Assembly (NCBI GenBank): GCA_029979375.1
Contig: JAPOHQ010000001.1
Coordinates: forward strand, 1-61,496
Direction of reading: 5' to 3'
DNA: 61,496 nt
Origin: Microbacteriaceae bacterium
GTDB taxonomy: Bacteria; Actinomycetota; Actinomycetes; Actinomycetales; Microbacteriaceae
Part shown: piece by piece, positions 1 through 7,691 of the stretch
Position numbering within the stretch: the first letter of the stretch is position 1
Layout: every line of letters begins with the position of its first letter
Notes under the pieces: model-generated
Databases searched by the model: none
Seen by the model: the letters and a program-made list of their open reading frames with translations, nothing else
Told to the model about the DNA's origin: nothing
Position numbers and translations under genes: made by a program

Positions 1-54
1 GGCACATACGAGGTGCTGATTGAAAACGACGAAATTTTTGTGGAATACGAGTAA
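1..54 (+). CDS. 3' end of a probable Rieske-type ferredoxin (partial)
   Basis: Only the last 17 codons and the TAA stop are in the window, reading GTYEVLIENDEIFVEYE. The frame is open to the left edge. The stop lies 8 bases before the sufC start, so the gene belongs to the Suf operon. Actinobacterial suf operons often carry a small non-heme Rieske-type ferredoxin between sufD and sufC, and this acidic beta-strand-like tail resembles the end of such proteins. The C-terminus of SufD is the alternative. The identification rests on position and a short tail only. Confidence 0.45.
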   Translation, partial: GTYEVLIENDEIFVEYE

Positions 55-62
55 GGAACGAA

Positions 63-821
63 ATGACAACTCTTGAAATCAAGAATCTCCACGTCTCAGT
101 GGTAACTGAACAGGGCAGCAAGCAGATCCTCCGCGGGGATGACCTAACAATCAACTCGGGAGAAATCCATGCGGTCATGGGCCCGAACGGATCAGGAAAG
201 TCAACTCTCGCCTACTCGGTTGCCGGACACCCAAAGTATGAGGTGACGGACGGCTCGATCCTGCTAGATGGACAGGACGTGCTCGAGATGAGTGTGGACG
301 AGCGAGCAAGAGCAGGCATGTTCTTGGCGATGCAGTATCCGGTTGAGGTGCCAGGTGTTTCGGTTTCGAACTTCTTGAGAACCGCGAAGACCGCGCTGAG
401 CGGCGAAGCTCCAAAGTTGCGCGAGTGGGTTGGCGACCTCAAAGAAGCCATGGGAAACCTCCGAATGGATCCCGACTTCACCGAGCGCAACGTGAATGAG
501 GGCTTCTCCGGTGGTGAGAAGAAGCGACACGAGATCCTGCAGTTGGAACTCTTGAAGCCAAAGATCGCAATCCTCGATGAGACCGACTCCGGGCTCGATG
601 TTGATGCCCTCAAAGTTGTCTCGGAGGGTGTGAATCGTGCCCACGAAAACACCAACCTTGGCGTGCTGTTGATTACCCACTACACCCGAATTCTGCGCTA
701 CATCAAGCCGGACTTTGTGCACGTCTTTGTGGCCGGCAAGGTTGCCGAACAGGGTGGCGCCGAGCTGGCCGAGCGCCTAGAGAACGAGGGCTACGACCGC
801 TACCTCAAGGCTGGAGTATGA
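63..821 (+). CDS. sufC: Fe-S cluster assembly ATPase SufC
   Basis: This is the cytoplasmic ABC-type ATPase of the SufBCD scaffold, which builds Fe-S clusters. The 252 residues are the usual SufC length. Walker A is GPNGSGKST at 40-48, the signature FSGGEKKR is at about 148-155, Walker B with catalytic Glu is ILDET at about 170-174, and the H-loop is in LLITHYT. The long insert between Walker A and the signature and the phrase ETDSGLD are typical of SufC rather than of transporter ATPases. The ATG follows AAGGAAC. The stop overlaps the next start in ATGA, implying translational coupling. No sufS or sufU lies downstream. Confidence 0.97.
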   Translation: MTTLEIKNLHVSVVTEQGSKQILRGDDLTINSGEIHAVMGPNGSGKSTLAYSVAGHPKYEVTDGSILLDGQDVLEMSVDERARAGMFLAMQYPVEVPGVSVSNFLRTAKTALSGEAPKLREWVGDLKEAMGNLRMDPDFTERNVNEGFSGGEKKRHEILQLELLKPKIAILDETDSGLDVDALKVVSEGVNRAHENTNLGVLLITHYTRILRYIKPDFVHVFVAGKVAEQGGAELAERLENEGYDRYLKAGV

Positions 822-1150
822 GCGAGCCAAAGGAACTCTCGGCCGAGAAGTACGACGAGGTCATAGAGGCAATGAAGGACATCATCGATCCTGAGATCGG
901 TGTGAACATAGTTGACCTCGGGCTGGTCTACGGGCTTCAGGAGTCGGAGGACGGCGCGTTGCTAATCAACATGACCTTGACCTCAGCGGGATGCCCGCTG
1001 ACCGACGTTATCGAGGAGCAAACGGCTGAGGCTCTGGATGGCGTGGTAGAGGCCTTCCGGATTAATTGGGTCTGGATGCCACCCTGGGGACCGGATAAGA
1101 TCACCGAAGACGGGCGCGAAATGATGCGCTCAATTGGTTTCTCTATTTAG
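818..1150 (+). CDS. SufT-like MIP18/DUF59 Fe-S assembly factor
   Basis: This 110-residue protein of the MIP18 (DUF59) family is a presumed Fe-S carrier or maturation factor and is the usual last gene of actinobacterial suf operons. The motif DPEIGVNIVDLGLVY (about 25-39) and the conserved cysteine in TSAGCP (about residue 65) mark the family. It is coupled to sufC by an ATGA overlap. Its 3' end overlaps the convergent bioY stop by 8 bases, so there is no room for a terminator between the two genes. The exact biochemical role of the family is not settled. Confidence 0.9.
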   Translation: MSEPKELSAEKYDEVIEAMKDIIDPEIGVNIVDLGLVYGLQESEDGALLINMTLTSAGCPLTDVIEEQTAEALDGVVEAFRINWVWMPPWGPDKITEDGREMMRSIGFSI

Positions 1151-1700
1151 TGAGCTTCCAAGCAAGAGGAAGCAGAGCGGCAGCGGCTAGGGCTTTGACC
1201 GCATCGCCAATCAAGAAAGGAAGCACTCCGGCAGTCATTGCCTGAGTGAATGTCAGGCCAAGGCCGGCCATGAGCCAACCAGCGCCGAAAAGATAAATCA
1301 GGGCGCTACCTGCTGCAAAACTAAAGCCAACGCCAATTGGGTTCTTCGAGAAGCCTTTGGTGGCGAGGTAACCAACGACCAGACCCGCGACGAGGAAACC
1401 AACCAGGTAACCGGCGGTGGGCATTACAGCACCGAGAGCCTTGGCTCCGGCAAAGACGGGAAGCCCGGCGGCTCCCATTGCTAGATACAGACCCATTGAG
1501 CTCACTGCTCTCGCTGGACCGAGGGCAGCCGCAACGAGGAGCACGGCGAAGGTCTGGAGTGTCATCGGCACTGGATACATAGGAACCTGCATCTGCGCGG
1601 CTAGGGCCGTGAGAAGAGCACCGCCGATCACGAGCGCAATGGATGAGGTGGTCGACCGTGGAATGACTCGATCGGCAAGGGTTGCGTTGACGGCGCTCAT
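1143..1700 (-). CDS. bioY: BioY biotin transporter, ECF S component
   Basis: This is a substrate-binding membrane subunit for biotin uptake of the energy-coupling-factor type. The 185 residues form about six hydrophobic segments. Family phrases include MYPVPMTLQTFAVLL (about 41-55) and GYLVGFLVAGLVVGYL. No ATPase or EcfT gene lies beside it, so it must share a module encoded elsewhere or work alone. It is the last gene of the DUF3099 - small Cys/His protein - SURF1 - bioY operon, 36 bases after SURF1. Its Shine-Dalgarno AAAGGA lies inside a 14-base palindrome that touches the ATG. Confidence 0.93.
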   Translation of the reverse strand: MSAVNATLADRVIPRSTTSSIALVIGGALLTALAAQMQVPMYPVPMTLQTFAVLLVAAALGPARAVSSMGLYLAMGAAGLPVFAGAKALGAVMPTAGYLVGFLVAGLVVGYLATKGFSKNPIGVGFSFAAGSALIYLFGAGWLMAGLGLTFTQAMTAGVLPFLIGDAVKALAAAALLPLAWKLTK

Positions 1701-1714
1701 GAAAGGTTCCTTTC
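1701..1714 (-). promoter_or_regulatory. Perfect palindrome covering the bioY Shine-Dalgarno
   Basis: GAAAGGTTCCTTTC is a perfect 14-base palindrome ending at the base before the bioY ATG. On the mRNA it reads GAAAGGAACCUUUC and can fold as a 5-bp stem with a GAAC loop that hides AAAGGA. It could be a translational switch or a protein operator; I cannot tell which. Confidence 0.5.
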
Positions 1715-1736
1715 GGATTTTCTAAGGAGTTTACCG

Positions 1737-2540
1737 CTAGGCATCCTCAAATTCAGCATCTCGATCAGCCTGGGTTGGCTTTTTAGTTTTTGGTTCAAGG
1801 AGTCCCTGAGCCTCCAGTCGCACTCTGCGGTCGTTTCGATATGCCCAGAAGAACGCGATAAATGCCATTACCCCGAAGATGATCCATTGGATCGCATAGG
1901 AGAGGTGGTTACCCTCACTTAGCGAAGGTTTTGGCATGGCCAGGGGTGTCTCAGCATATTCGGGAGATTCGCTCGCCAGCCGGCCGTAGTGCTCGGTGAT
2001 TACCTCTCCAAAGGTGGCTAGCCGCAGGGCGAGCTCCTCGAGGTTGATACTCGCTAGAGTCTCTGCCTCGCCTCGAGACACATCCGGTTCGCCTACCCGC
2101 AGCCTGACCACAAGCTGCGAGGGGGCTGCTCCGGGCAGGGGATTGCTGACAGGAAGTGAGATATCCGAGGAGGCGGCAATCCAACCGCGCTCAACAATAA
2201 AGATTCGACCATCATCGAGCAGCAGGGGAACTAGCTGGAGGAAGCCGGGCTGTCCGGAAAGGGGTCGATTGCGAACCAGCAGGGCGGACTCTGGGAGGTA
2301 GTTGCCACTTATCTCAACGGGCAGCCACTCCAGCGGGGAAGAGCCATCCGCATTGGTTAGCCAGCTAAGTTCCGAGTAGGGGGTGGGGGCTGCGTCGTAG
2401 TTCGAGACGATCTGATCAATTCGCTCCACCCGCTCTGCACGGCGACTGAACTGCCACCAGCTGAGGGCTGAGGTGGCAAGCGCAAACACAACGACCAGGG
2501 CCAGCCATGGGCCCCAACGCCTAATCGCGCTTTGCTTCAA
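1737..2540 (-). CDS. SURF1 family cytochrome oxidase assembly protein
   Basis: This membrane protein assists insertion of heme and assembly of aa3-type cytochrome c oxidase, whose genes ctaC, ctaD, ctaE and ctaF lie further along this window. Its 267 residues show the SURF1 architecture: an N-terminal membrane segment (about 12-28, LALVVVFALATSALSWW), an extracytoplasmic domain with VEISGNYLPES, VRNRPLSGQPGFLQLVPL and VERGWI, and a C-terminal membrane segment (about 215-235) preceded by NHLSYAIQW. The charged tail is cytoplasmic. The start overlaps the preceding small gene by 20 bases. Confidence 0.93.
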   Translation of the reverse strand: MKQSAIRRWGPWLALVVVFALATSALSWWQFSRRAERVERIDQIVSNYDAAPTPYSELSWLTNADGSSPLEWLPVEISGNYLPESALLVRNRPLSGQPGFLQLVPLLLDDGRIFIVERGWIAASSDISLPVSNPLPGAAPSQLVVRLRVGEPDVSRGEAETLASINLEELALRLATFGEVITEHYGRLASESPEYAETPLAMPKPSLSEGNHLSYAIQWIIFGVMAFIAFFWAYRNDRRVRLEAQGLLEPKTKKPTQADRDAEFEDA

Positions 2541-2721
2541 TCGACTCCAGCCTCAGGAAAAAACCTCGTTGCGATAGATAGTCAACCAGAAAGCTCTCGT
2601 GCTCCTCACAGGCACCCCAGGTCTTGGTCCTACCGTCGGTGTGAATCTTTGGGTTTCTCCAGACGACCAGCTTCAGCGCCTGATGGCCACAGCCGGCGCG
2701 GGAGCACTTATTTTGCGTCAT
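2521..2721 (-). CDS. Small Cys/His protein, possible zinc ribbon
   Basis: This 66-residue protein has no function I can assign. Cysteines 6, 11 and 38 with His41 (CSRAGC and CEEH) look like one zinc site, and His13 is a further candidate ligand. The middle (LKLVVWRNPKIHT) is predicted beta-rich. It overlaps DUF3099 upstream by 14 bases and SURF1 downstream by 20 bases, so it is translated within this operon. Overlap on both sides and intact Cys pairs argue that it is a real gene. A link to SURF1 or oxidase assembly is suggested only by position. Confidence 0.75.
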   Translation of the reverse strand: MTQNKCSRAGCGHQALKLVVWRNPKIHTDGRTKTWGACEEHESFLVDYLSQRGFFLRLESIEAKRD

Positions 2722-2998
2722 CTATCCGAATCTCGCTCGCGCGTATCGAGAGCTTTGGGGCTACGGCCGAGCTAGCCCTGGACCTGGTCGGACCCTGGGC
2801 ATTAGCAAGCACCACGGCAAAGTAGGGGAGAAAAATCGCAAGGGCAAAAAATATCCACATCCATATCCCTGGTGTTATAACACCGAGAATGATGCAGATG
2901 GTTCGGATGGTCATCGCTATCGAATACTTGATCATTCGCTGCTTGCGCTCTTCGTCCGGGCTCAGCTCCAATGATGTGACGCTCTGCCGCCTTGCCAT
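2708..2998 (-). CDS. DUF3099 membrane protein
   Basis: This 96-residue actinobacterial membrane protein is of unknown function. After a charged head (SPDEERKQRM) come two hydrophobic segments (about residues 25-42 and 45-62), then LPYFAVVLANAQ, the conserved DUF3099 ending, and a basic cytoplasmic tail. I chose the ATG at 2998 because AGGTGG stands 7 bases before it; the frame is open upstream to 3103, but that extension overlaps fabG and its promoter. It is divergent to fabG and heads the SURF1-bioY operon. Confidence 0.85.
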   Translation of the reverse strand: MARRQSVTSLELSPDEERKQRMIKYSIAMTIRTICIILGVITPGIWMWIFFALAIFLPYFAVVLANAQGPTRSRASSAVAPKLSIRASEIRIDDAK

Positions 2999-3024
2999 AG
3001 CTACGCCACCTATCATCACTAGAC

Positions 3025-3038
3025 TTTGGTAATCCAAA
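3025..3038. promoter_or_regulatory. Inverted repeat between DUF3099 and fabG
   Basis: TTTGG-TAAT-CCAAA is a perfect 5-bp inverted repeat in the 76-base divergent spacer, 37 bases before the fabG GTG. It is a candidate operator for fabG or for the minus-strand operon. The arms are short, so chance is possible. Confidence 0.35.
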
Positions 3039-3074
3039 CGCGTTTTCGTCCATGCTATTCCCGCGGAGGTCCGA

Positions 3075-3785
3075 GTGTCCCAGCCAAGAACAGTCCTCAT
3101 CACAGGTGGTAACCGGGGAATTGGCTACGCCATAGCGGAAGCAATGGTTGCCGCTGGTCACCGCGTTGCCGTGACTGCTCGCAACGGTGAGGGGCCGAAG
3201 GGAACCCTGAGTGTCGTTGCTGACGTCACCGATTCCGCATCACTCGATACCGCAATCTCCCAGGTGGAAGAGAAGCTAGGCCCCATCGAGGTGATCGTGG
3301 CCAATGCGGGCATCACTAGAGACACCCTGCTGATGCGCATGAGCGACGAGGACTTTGAGGATGTCGTCAACACCAATCTGACGGGAGTCTTTCGCGTGGT
3401 CAAAAGAGTCACAAAGAGCATGCTCAGGGCCAAGTATGGGCGCGTGATTCTGATCGGATCGGTAGTTGGACTGCTCGGCAGCGCGGGTCAGGTGAATTAC
3501 TCAGCGACCAAGAGCGCCCTGGTTGGAATTGCCCGGAGCATCACCAGGGAGCTCGGGGCAAAGAACATCACGGCAAACGTCATCGCACCAGGTTTCATTG
3601 ACACCGACATGACCGCCGAGCTGGGAGAGGAGCTGGCCGCGAAGTACCGGTCACAGATTCCCGCCGGTCGGTTTGCAACTCCCGAAGAGGTGGCCAAGGT
3701 TGTTGCCTGGGTCGCTTCCGAGGAGGCGTCCTACATCACAGGAGCTGTGATTCCGGTTGATGGTGGCCTGGGAATGGGTCACTAG
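3075..3785 (+). CDS. fabG: 3-oxoacyl-ACP reductase FabG
   Basis: This NADPH-dependent short-chain dehydrogenase reduces 3-oxoacyl-ACP in type II fatty-acid elongation. Its 236 residues hold the Rossmann motif TGGNRGIG (10-17), NAG (77-79) and the catalytic tetrad Asn101, Ser129, Tyr142, Lys146 (YSATK). The C-terminus SYITGAVIPVDGGLGMGH is typical of FabG. The GTG start has GGAGGT four bases upstream. fabI follows after 29 bases; this pairing matches mycobacterial mabA-inhA and supports the fatty-acid role over other SDR activities. Confidence 0.95.
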   Translation: MSQPRTVLITGGNRGIGYAIAEAMVAAGHRVAVTARNGEGPKGTLSVVADVTDSASLDTAISQVEEKLGPIEVIVANAGITRDTLLMRMSDEDFEDVVNTNLTGVFRVVKRVTKSMLRAKYGRVILIGSVVGLLGSAGQVNYSATKSALVGIARSITRELGAKNITANVIAPGFIDTDMTAELGEELAAKYRSQIPAGRFATPEEVAKVVAWVASEEASYITGAVIPVDGGLGMGH

Positions 3786-3814
3786 GTAGTAGCTTTAGGC
3801 AAAAGGAGACGATT

Positions 3815-4582
3815 TTGGGAATTCTAGAGGGTAAGAAAATACTGGTCACTGGGGTGTTGACCGAGGCTTCAATTGCCTTTTCCGCGGCTCGCCTGGCACA
3901 AGAGGAAGGCGCCGAGGTTCTTCTGAGCTCCTTCGGAAGAATGCTGCCGATCACCCAGAAAATCGCACAGCGCCTCCCCAAGCCCGTCGAGGTGATCGAG
4001 CTCGACGCCACGAACGCTGATCACCTTGCTGCGCTGCCCGGAGAGGTAAAGAAGCACCTAGGGTCGCTTGATGGCATCGTGCACGCGATTGCCTTTGCCC
4101 CGCAAACCGCTCTCGGAGGAAACTTCCTCGAGACCGAGTGGTCGGATGTCGCAACCGCAGTTGAGGTTTCGGCTTACTCCCTAAAGTCGATTACGACCGC
4201 CTGTGTTCCAGTTCTGAACAATCCCTCAAGCGTCGTTGGGCTTACCTTTGATGCAACGGTCTCTTGGCCTGTTTATGACTGGATGGGCGTCGCAAAGGCA
4301 GCCTTTGAGGCCACTTCGCGTTACCTTGCGAGATATCTGGGCGACAAGGGCATCCGAGTCAATTTGGTTTCAGCCGGCCCACTTCGCACCACGGCTGCAA
4401 AGGGTATTCCCGGTTTTGCAACGATGGAGGAGCTCTGGACCGATCGGGCTCCGCTCGGGTGGGACCTCACCGACACCGAAGCTGCGGCCAGGGGACTGGT
4501 TGCGCTGCTTAGCGACTGGTTCCCTGCCACCACAGGCGAGATGATTCACGTCGATGGTGGTCTGCACTCCACTGGCGCCTAG
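3815..4582 (+). CDS. fabI: Enoyl-ACP reductase FabI, InhA-like
   Basis: This NADH-dependent enzyme reduces enoyl-ACP, the last step of each fatty-acid elongation round. The 255 residues contain the FabI-type nucleotide motif VTGVLTEASIAFSAA (11-25) and the Tyr-x6-Lys catalytic pair, Tyr154 and Lys161, in YDWMGVAK, which closely matches the actinobacterial InhA arrangement. The start is TTG, chosen because AAAGGAGA lies just upstream and the nucleotide motif begins at residue 11. The stop codon shares the palindrome CTAG with the stop of the convergent serB. Confidence 0.95.
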   Translation: MGILEGKKILVTGVLTEASIAFSAARLAQEEGAEVLLSSFGRMLPITQKIAQRLPKPVEVIELDATNADHLAALPGEVKKHLGSLDGIVHAIAFAPQTALGGNFLETEWSDVATAVEVSAYSLKSITTACVPVLNNPSSVVGLTFDATVSWPVYDWMGVAKAAFEATSRYLARYLGDKGIRVNLVSAGPLRTTAAKGIPGFATMEELWTDRAPLGWDLTDTEAAARGLVALLSDWFPATTGEMIHVDGGLHSTGA

Positions 4583-5211
4583 GCCAGAAGCGACCCAATC
4601 TGGGCGAGATCTCGAACCACTAGAACAACATCTGCCGCCTCGCGAACCTTTGGTTTGGCGCAGAAAGCAATCGACAAACCGGCTACTTCCATCATTGCCA
4701 GGTCGTTAGCGCCGTCACCAACCGCGATGGTTGCCGCAACTGGGAGTTCGAGTTCAGCAGCCCATTTCTTGAGGTGATTGGCCTTGGAGGTGCGATCGAC
4801 GATTTCCCCGGTGAGCTTTCCTGTCAACTTGCCACCTGCGACCTCGAGAGTGTTTGCTGCCGCGAAGTCAAGGCTCAGTTTGGCCTTGAGCGGTTCAAGC
4901 AATTGGATGAAGCCTCCGGAAACCGCGGCTGCTTTACCGCCCCGCTCGTGAATCAGGTTGATCAGCTCTGCCGCGCCTTTTGTGGGTCTGAGCAGCGCTG
5001 CCGTCTCTGCCAGGACGCTTTCTGGTAGGCCCTTGAGAGTCGCAACTCTTTCGACAAGAGAGGTTGAGAAATCGATCTCGCCCCGCATCGCTCGATCGGT
5101 TATTTCGGCAACGCGCTCACGCTCACCCGAGCGCTCAGCCAAGAGCTCAATTGCCTCGTCCTCGATAAGCGTTGAGTCGACATCGAAAACGACCAGAAAT
5201 CTTGCACTCAA
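4579..5211 (-). CDS. serB: Phosphoserine phosphatase SerB
   Basis: This HAD-superfamily phosphatase makes L-serine from phosphoserine. Motif I is DVDST with nucleophile Asp10 and Asp12, motif II is AVSGGF, and motif III/IV is GDGANDLAMM. The 210 residues match SerB forms without ACT domains. The start is TTG inside TTGA, overlapping the glgC stop; no other start precedes motif I. The gene is thus coupled to glgC although the pathways differ. Its 3' end is convergent with fabI (CTAG shared). Confidence 0.92.
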   Translation of the reverse strand: MSARFLVVFDVDSTLIEDEAIELLAERSGERERVAEITDRAMRGEIDFSTSLVERVATLKGLPESVLAETAALLRPTKGAAELINLIHERGGKAAAVSGGFIQLLEPLKAKLSLDFAAANTLEVAGGKLTGKLTGEIVDRTSKANHLKKWAAELELPVAATIAVGDGANDLAMMEVAGLSIAFCAKPKVREAADVVLVVRDLAQIGSLLA

Positions 5212-6449
5212 GGGGTGACCAACCGACCCTTCGGAACGACGGTGATTCCGGTCTCGGTCACGGTGAAGCCCCTTGCCAGGTCCCGCTCCTTGCTAACACC
5301 GACACTCGCGCCATCGGCAACAACAACATCCTTGTCAAGGATTGCCTTGCGAATTGTGCTGTCCCTACCAATTTGCACTGCATCGAGCAGAACGGAGTCG
5401 GTGACAAGTGAGCGAGAGCCGACCCTGACGTTGGGGGAGAGCACGCTTCGCTCGACAACACCACCGGTGACCACGACGCCAAGAGAGACTATCGAGTCGT
5501 TAGTGCGACCCTGGTTTCCCTCGGAGTCGTGAATGAACTTCGCGGGAGCAAGATTGATCTGCTGGTTGTAAACCGGCCAGTCCGAGTTGTAGAGATTGAA
5601 GATCGGCATAGTTGAAATCAGATCCATGTGAGCCTCGTAGTAACTCTCAATTGTTCCAACATCGCGCCAGTAGGACTTGTCTCGCTCGGTTGCACCAGGA
5701 ATATCGTTGAAGGTGAAGTCGTAGACACCGGCCTGGCCCTGCTCGACAAAGGCGGGGATGATATCCCCGCCCATGTCGTGAGCTGAGTTCTCCATCTCAC
5801 CGTCGCGCTGAATCGCATCAATCAGCGCTTCCGCATTGAAGACGTAGTTGCCCATTGAGACCAGAGCATTTGCCTCGTCTCCGGGTACTGGTTGCGGGTC
5901 GCTTGGCTTCTCTCGGAACCTGGCGATCTTCCCAGGGTTTTTGGCATCAACCTCGATTACGCCGAATTGGCTGGCCGTGCCGATTGGTTGGCGAATTGCC
6001 GCGACCGTGGCCTCCATGCCGGATTCGATATGCGCGGCGATCATCTGGTCGAAATCCATTCGATAAACGTGGTCAGCTCCCACAACGACTACATAGTCGG
6101 GTCGCTCGTCGCTGAGCGCGTTCATGCTCTGCAAAATCGCGTCGGCGCTGCCTGTGTACCAGCGCTTGCCAAGTCTCTGCTGCGCCGGCACAGACGCTAC
6201 ATACGCGCCCAGCAGAGGCGATAGCCGCCAGGTCTGTGAAACATGTCGGTCGAGCGAGTGGGACTTGTACTGCGTCAGCACAACTATCCTGCGCAATCCC
6301 GAGTTGATTAGGTTGCTCAGTGCAAAGTCAATCAGGCGATAGGAGCCGGCAAAAGGAACCGCTGGCTTGGCTCTTTCGGAAGTGAGCGGCATGAGCCGCT
6401 TCCCCTCGCCCCCAGCGAGCACCATTCCGAAGACTCTTGCCCTTGCCAT
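5208..6449 (-). CDS. glgC: Glucose-1-phosphate adenylyltransferase GlgC
   Basis: This enzyme makes ADP-glucose from ATP and glucose-1-phosphate for alpha-glucan synthesis. The 413 residues start with the nucleotidyltransferase signature VLAGGEGKRLMPLT (10-23), followed by KPAVPFAGSYRLIDFALSN. The C-terminal half is a left-handed beta-helix with NVRVGSRSLVTDSVLLD repeats. It is divergent from glgA, the same arrangement as in mycobacteria. A TAACAT box ends six bases before the ATG, suggesting a leaderless message. serB is translationally coupled downstream. Confidence 0.97.
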   Translation of the reverse strand: MARARVFGMVLAGGEGKRLMPLTSERAKPAVPFAGSYRLIDFALSNLINSGLRRIVVLTQYKSHSLDRHVSQTWRLSPLLGAYVASVPAQQRLGKRWYTGSADAILQSMNALSDERPDYVVVVGADHVYRMDFDQMIAAHIESGMEATVAAIRQPIGTASQFGVIEVDAKNPGKIARFREKPSDPQPVPGDEANALVSMGNYVFNAEALIDAIQRDGEMENSAHDMGGDIIPAFVEQGQAGVYDFTFNDIPGATERDKSYWRDVGTIESYYEAHMDLISTMPIFNLYNSDWPVYNQQINLAPAKFIHDSEGNQGRTNDSIVSLGVVVTGGVVERSVLSPNVRVGSRSLVTDSVLLDAVQIGRDSTIRKAILDKDVVVADGASVGVSKERDLARGFTVTETGITVVPKGRLVTP

Positions 6450-6455
6450 AGGGAA

Positions 6456-6461
6456 ATGTTA
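6456..6461 (-). promoter_or_regulatory. -10 box of glgC (leaderless)
   Basis: TAACAT on the minus strand is followed by six bases and then the glgC ATG. The start codon therefore coincides with the expected transcription start. No convincing -35 is visible. Confidence 0.6.
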
Positions 6462-6484
6462 GTTCGTGCGAGGAGGCCGCGCAC

Positions 6485-6490
6485 TAGCAT
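6485..6490 (+). promoter_or_regulatory. -10 box of glgA (leaderless)
   Basis: TAGCAT is followed by six bases and then the glgA ATG. There is no Shine-Dalgarno at a usable distance; a GAGGAGG further upstream is too far away. This fits a leaderless transcript. Confidence 0.6.
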
Positions 6491-6496
6491 TCTGGT

Positions 6497-7681
6497 ATGC
6501 GTGTGGATTTCGTTACCAAGGAGTACCCGCCAAACATCTATGGCGGGGCAGGGGGTCACGTAACGGAGCTGGTCAAAGTCTTGCGGTCGCGAATCGACGC
6601 CAGGGTGCACGCTTTTGGCACTCCGGTGGCAGAGGATTCCACCTACGGATATTCGACTCCGCCCTCACTTGAAAATGCAAACCCGGCCATACAAACCCTG
6701 GGGGTAGACCTTGAAATAGTTGCTGGGCTTGAAGGCGCAAACCTGGTGCACTCCCACACCTGGTATGCCAACTTTGCAGGCCACCTGGGCTCAATGCTGC
6801 ACTCGATTCCCCATGTCATAACAGCCCATTCCCTGGAACCACTGCGACCCTGGAAAAGGGAGCAGCTCGGCGGTGGCTATGCGGTTTCCAGCTTCATAGA
6901 GCGCACCGCCTACGAGGGTGCGGCACGAATCGTTGCGGTCTCTGATGGCATGCGCGCCGACATATTGCGCTCTTATCCGCAGCTCGATTCAAGCAAGGTA
7001 GAGGTAGTTCATAACGGAATCGATGCAACCAAGTGGCAGCCGATTGACTCTCCAGATGTGGTTAGAAAGCACGGTATAGACCCAAGTCGGCGAAGCGTAA
7101 TTTTCGTGGGTCGAATCACTCGGCAGAAGGGTCTCAGCTACTTCTTGCAGGCGGCAGCCGCACTCCCGGAAGACGTTCAACTCGTCCTCTGCGCTGGTGC
7201 CCCGGACACTCCCGAAATAAGGAGCGAGACCGAGATGCTCGTGGAAAAGCTTCGAAGCAAACGCACCGGCGTCATTTGGATTCCAGAGCACCTGCCGCAG
7301 CCAGAGCTGGCGGCGTTGCTGAGCGCCTGCAACTTGTTCGTTTGCCCATCGATTTATGAGCCACTGGGCATCGTTAACCTTGAGGCCATGGCCTGCGGGG
7401 CCCCCGTGATTGCAACCGCGACCGGTGGAATCCCCGAGGTCGTGGTGGACGGTAAGACAGGTTGGTTGGTGCCCATCGATCAGCACACCGATGGCTCGGG
7501 GGAGCCAAAGGATTCCGCCCGCTTCATCTCCGACTTCGCGAGCAAAATGAATGAGGCAATCGCCTCGCCAAAGCTTCGCGAGTTTGGCGATGCGGGCAGA
7601 AAGCGAGCCATCGATTCGTTCAGCTGGGAGACCATCGCGACTCGCACGCTAGAGGTCTATCAGCGCGCACTTCAGAGCTAG
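6497..7681 (+). CDS. glgA: GT4 glycogen synthase GlgA / GlgM
   Basis: This is an actinobacterial GT4 glucosyltransferase that uses ADP-glucose to extend alpha-1,4-glucan or to make maltose-1-phosphate (the GlgM activity of mycobacteria). The 394 residues begin MRVDFVTKEYPPNIYGGAGGH, with the donor-site loop GGAGGH, and carry VFVGRITRQKGLSYFL (about 190-205) and the E-x7-E motif in PSIYEPLGIVNLEAMACG. The size and GT4 fold separate it from the longer GT5 enzymes of enterics. glgC faces it across 47 bases. The TAG stop also forms part of the next promoter. Confidence 0.93.
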   Translation: MRVDFVTKEYPPNIYGGAGGHVTELVKVLRSRIDARVHAFGTPVAEDSTYGYSTPPSLENANPAIQTLGVDLEIVAGLEGANLVHSHTWYANFAGHLGSMLHSIPHVITAHSLEPLRPWKREQLGGGYAVSSFIERTAYEGAARIVAVSDGMRADILRSYPQLDSSKVEVVHNGIDATKWQPIDSPDVVRKHGIDPSRRSVIFVGRITRQKGLSYFLQAAAALPEDVQLVLCAGAPDTPEIRSETEMLVEKLRSKRTGVIWIPEHLPQPELAALLSACNLFVCPSIYEPLGIVNLEAMACGAPVIATATGGIPEVVVDGKTGWLVPIDQHTDGSGEPKDSARFISDFASKMNEAIASPKLREFGDAGRKRAIDSFSWETIATRTLEVYQRALQS

Positions 7682-7684
7682 GCT
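7679..7684 (+). promoter_or_regulatory. -10 box for the ABC ATPase gene, using the glgA stop codon
   Basis: TAGGCT starts with the TAG stop codon of glgA and ends seven bases before a GTG that opens the ABC ATPase frame. Its spacing is the same as at other leaderless starts in this window. Confidence 0.5.
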
Positions 7685-7691
7685 TTTGCAA

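Noticed and set aside
6989..7486. 165-codon minus-strand frame inside glgA
   Set aside because: It is an antisense shadow of the conserved GT4 donor domain.
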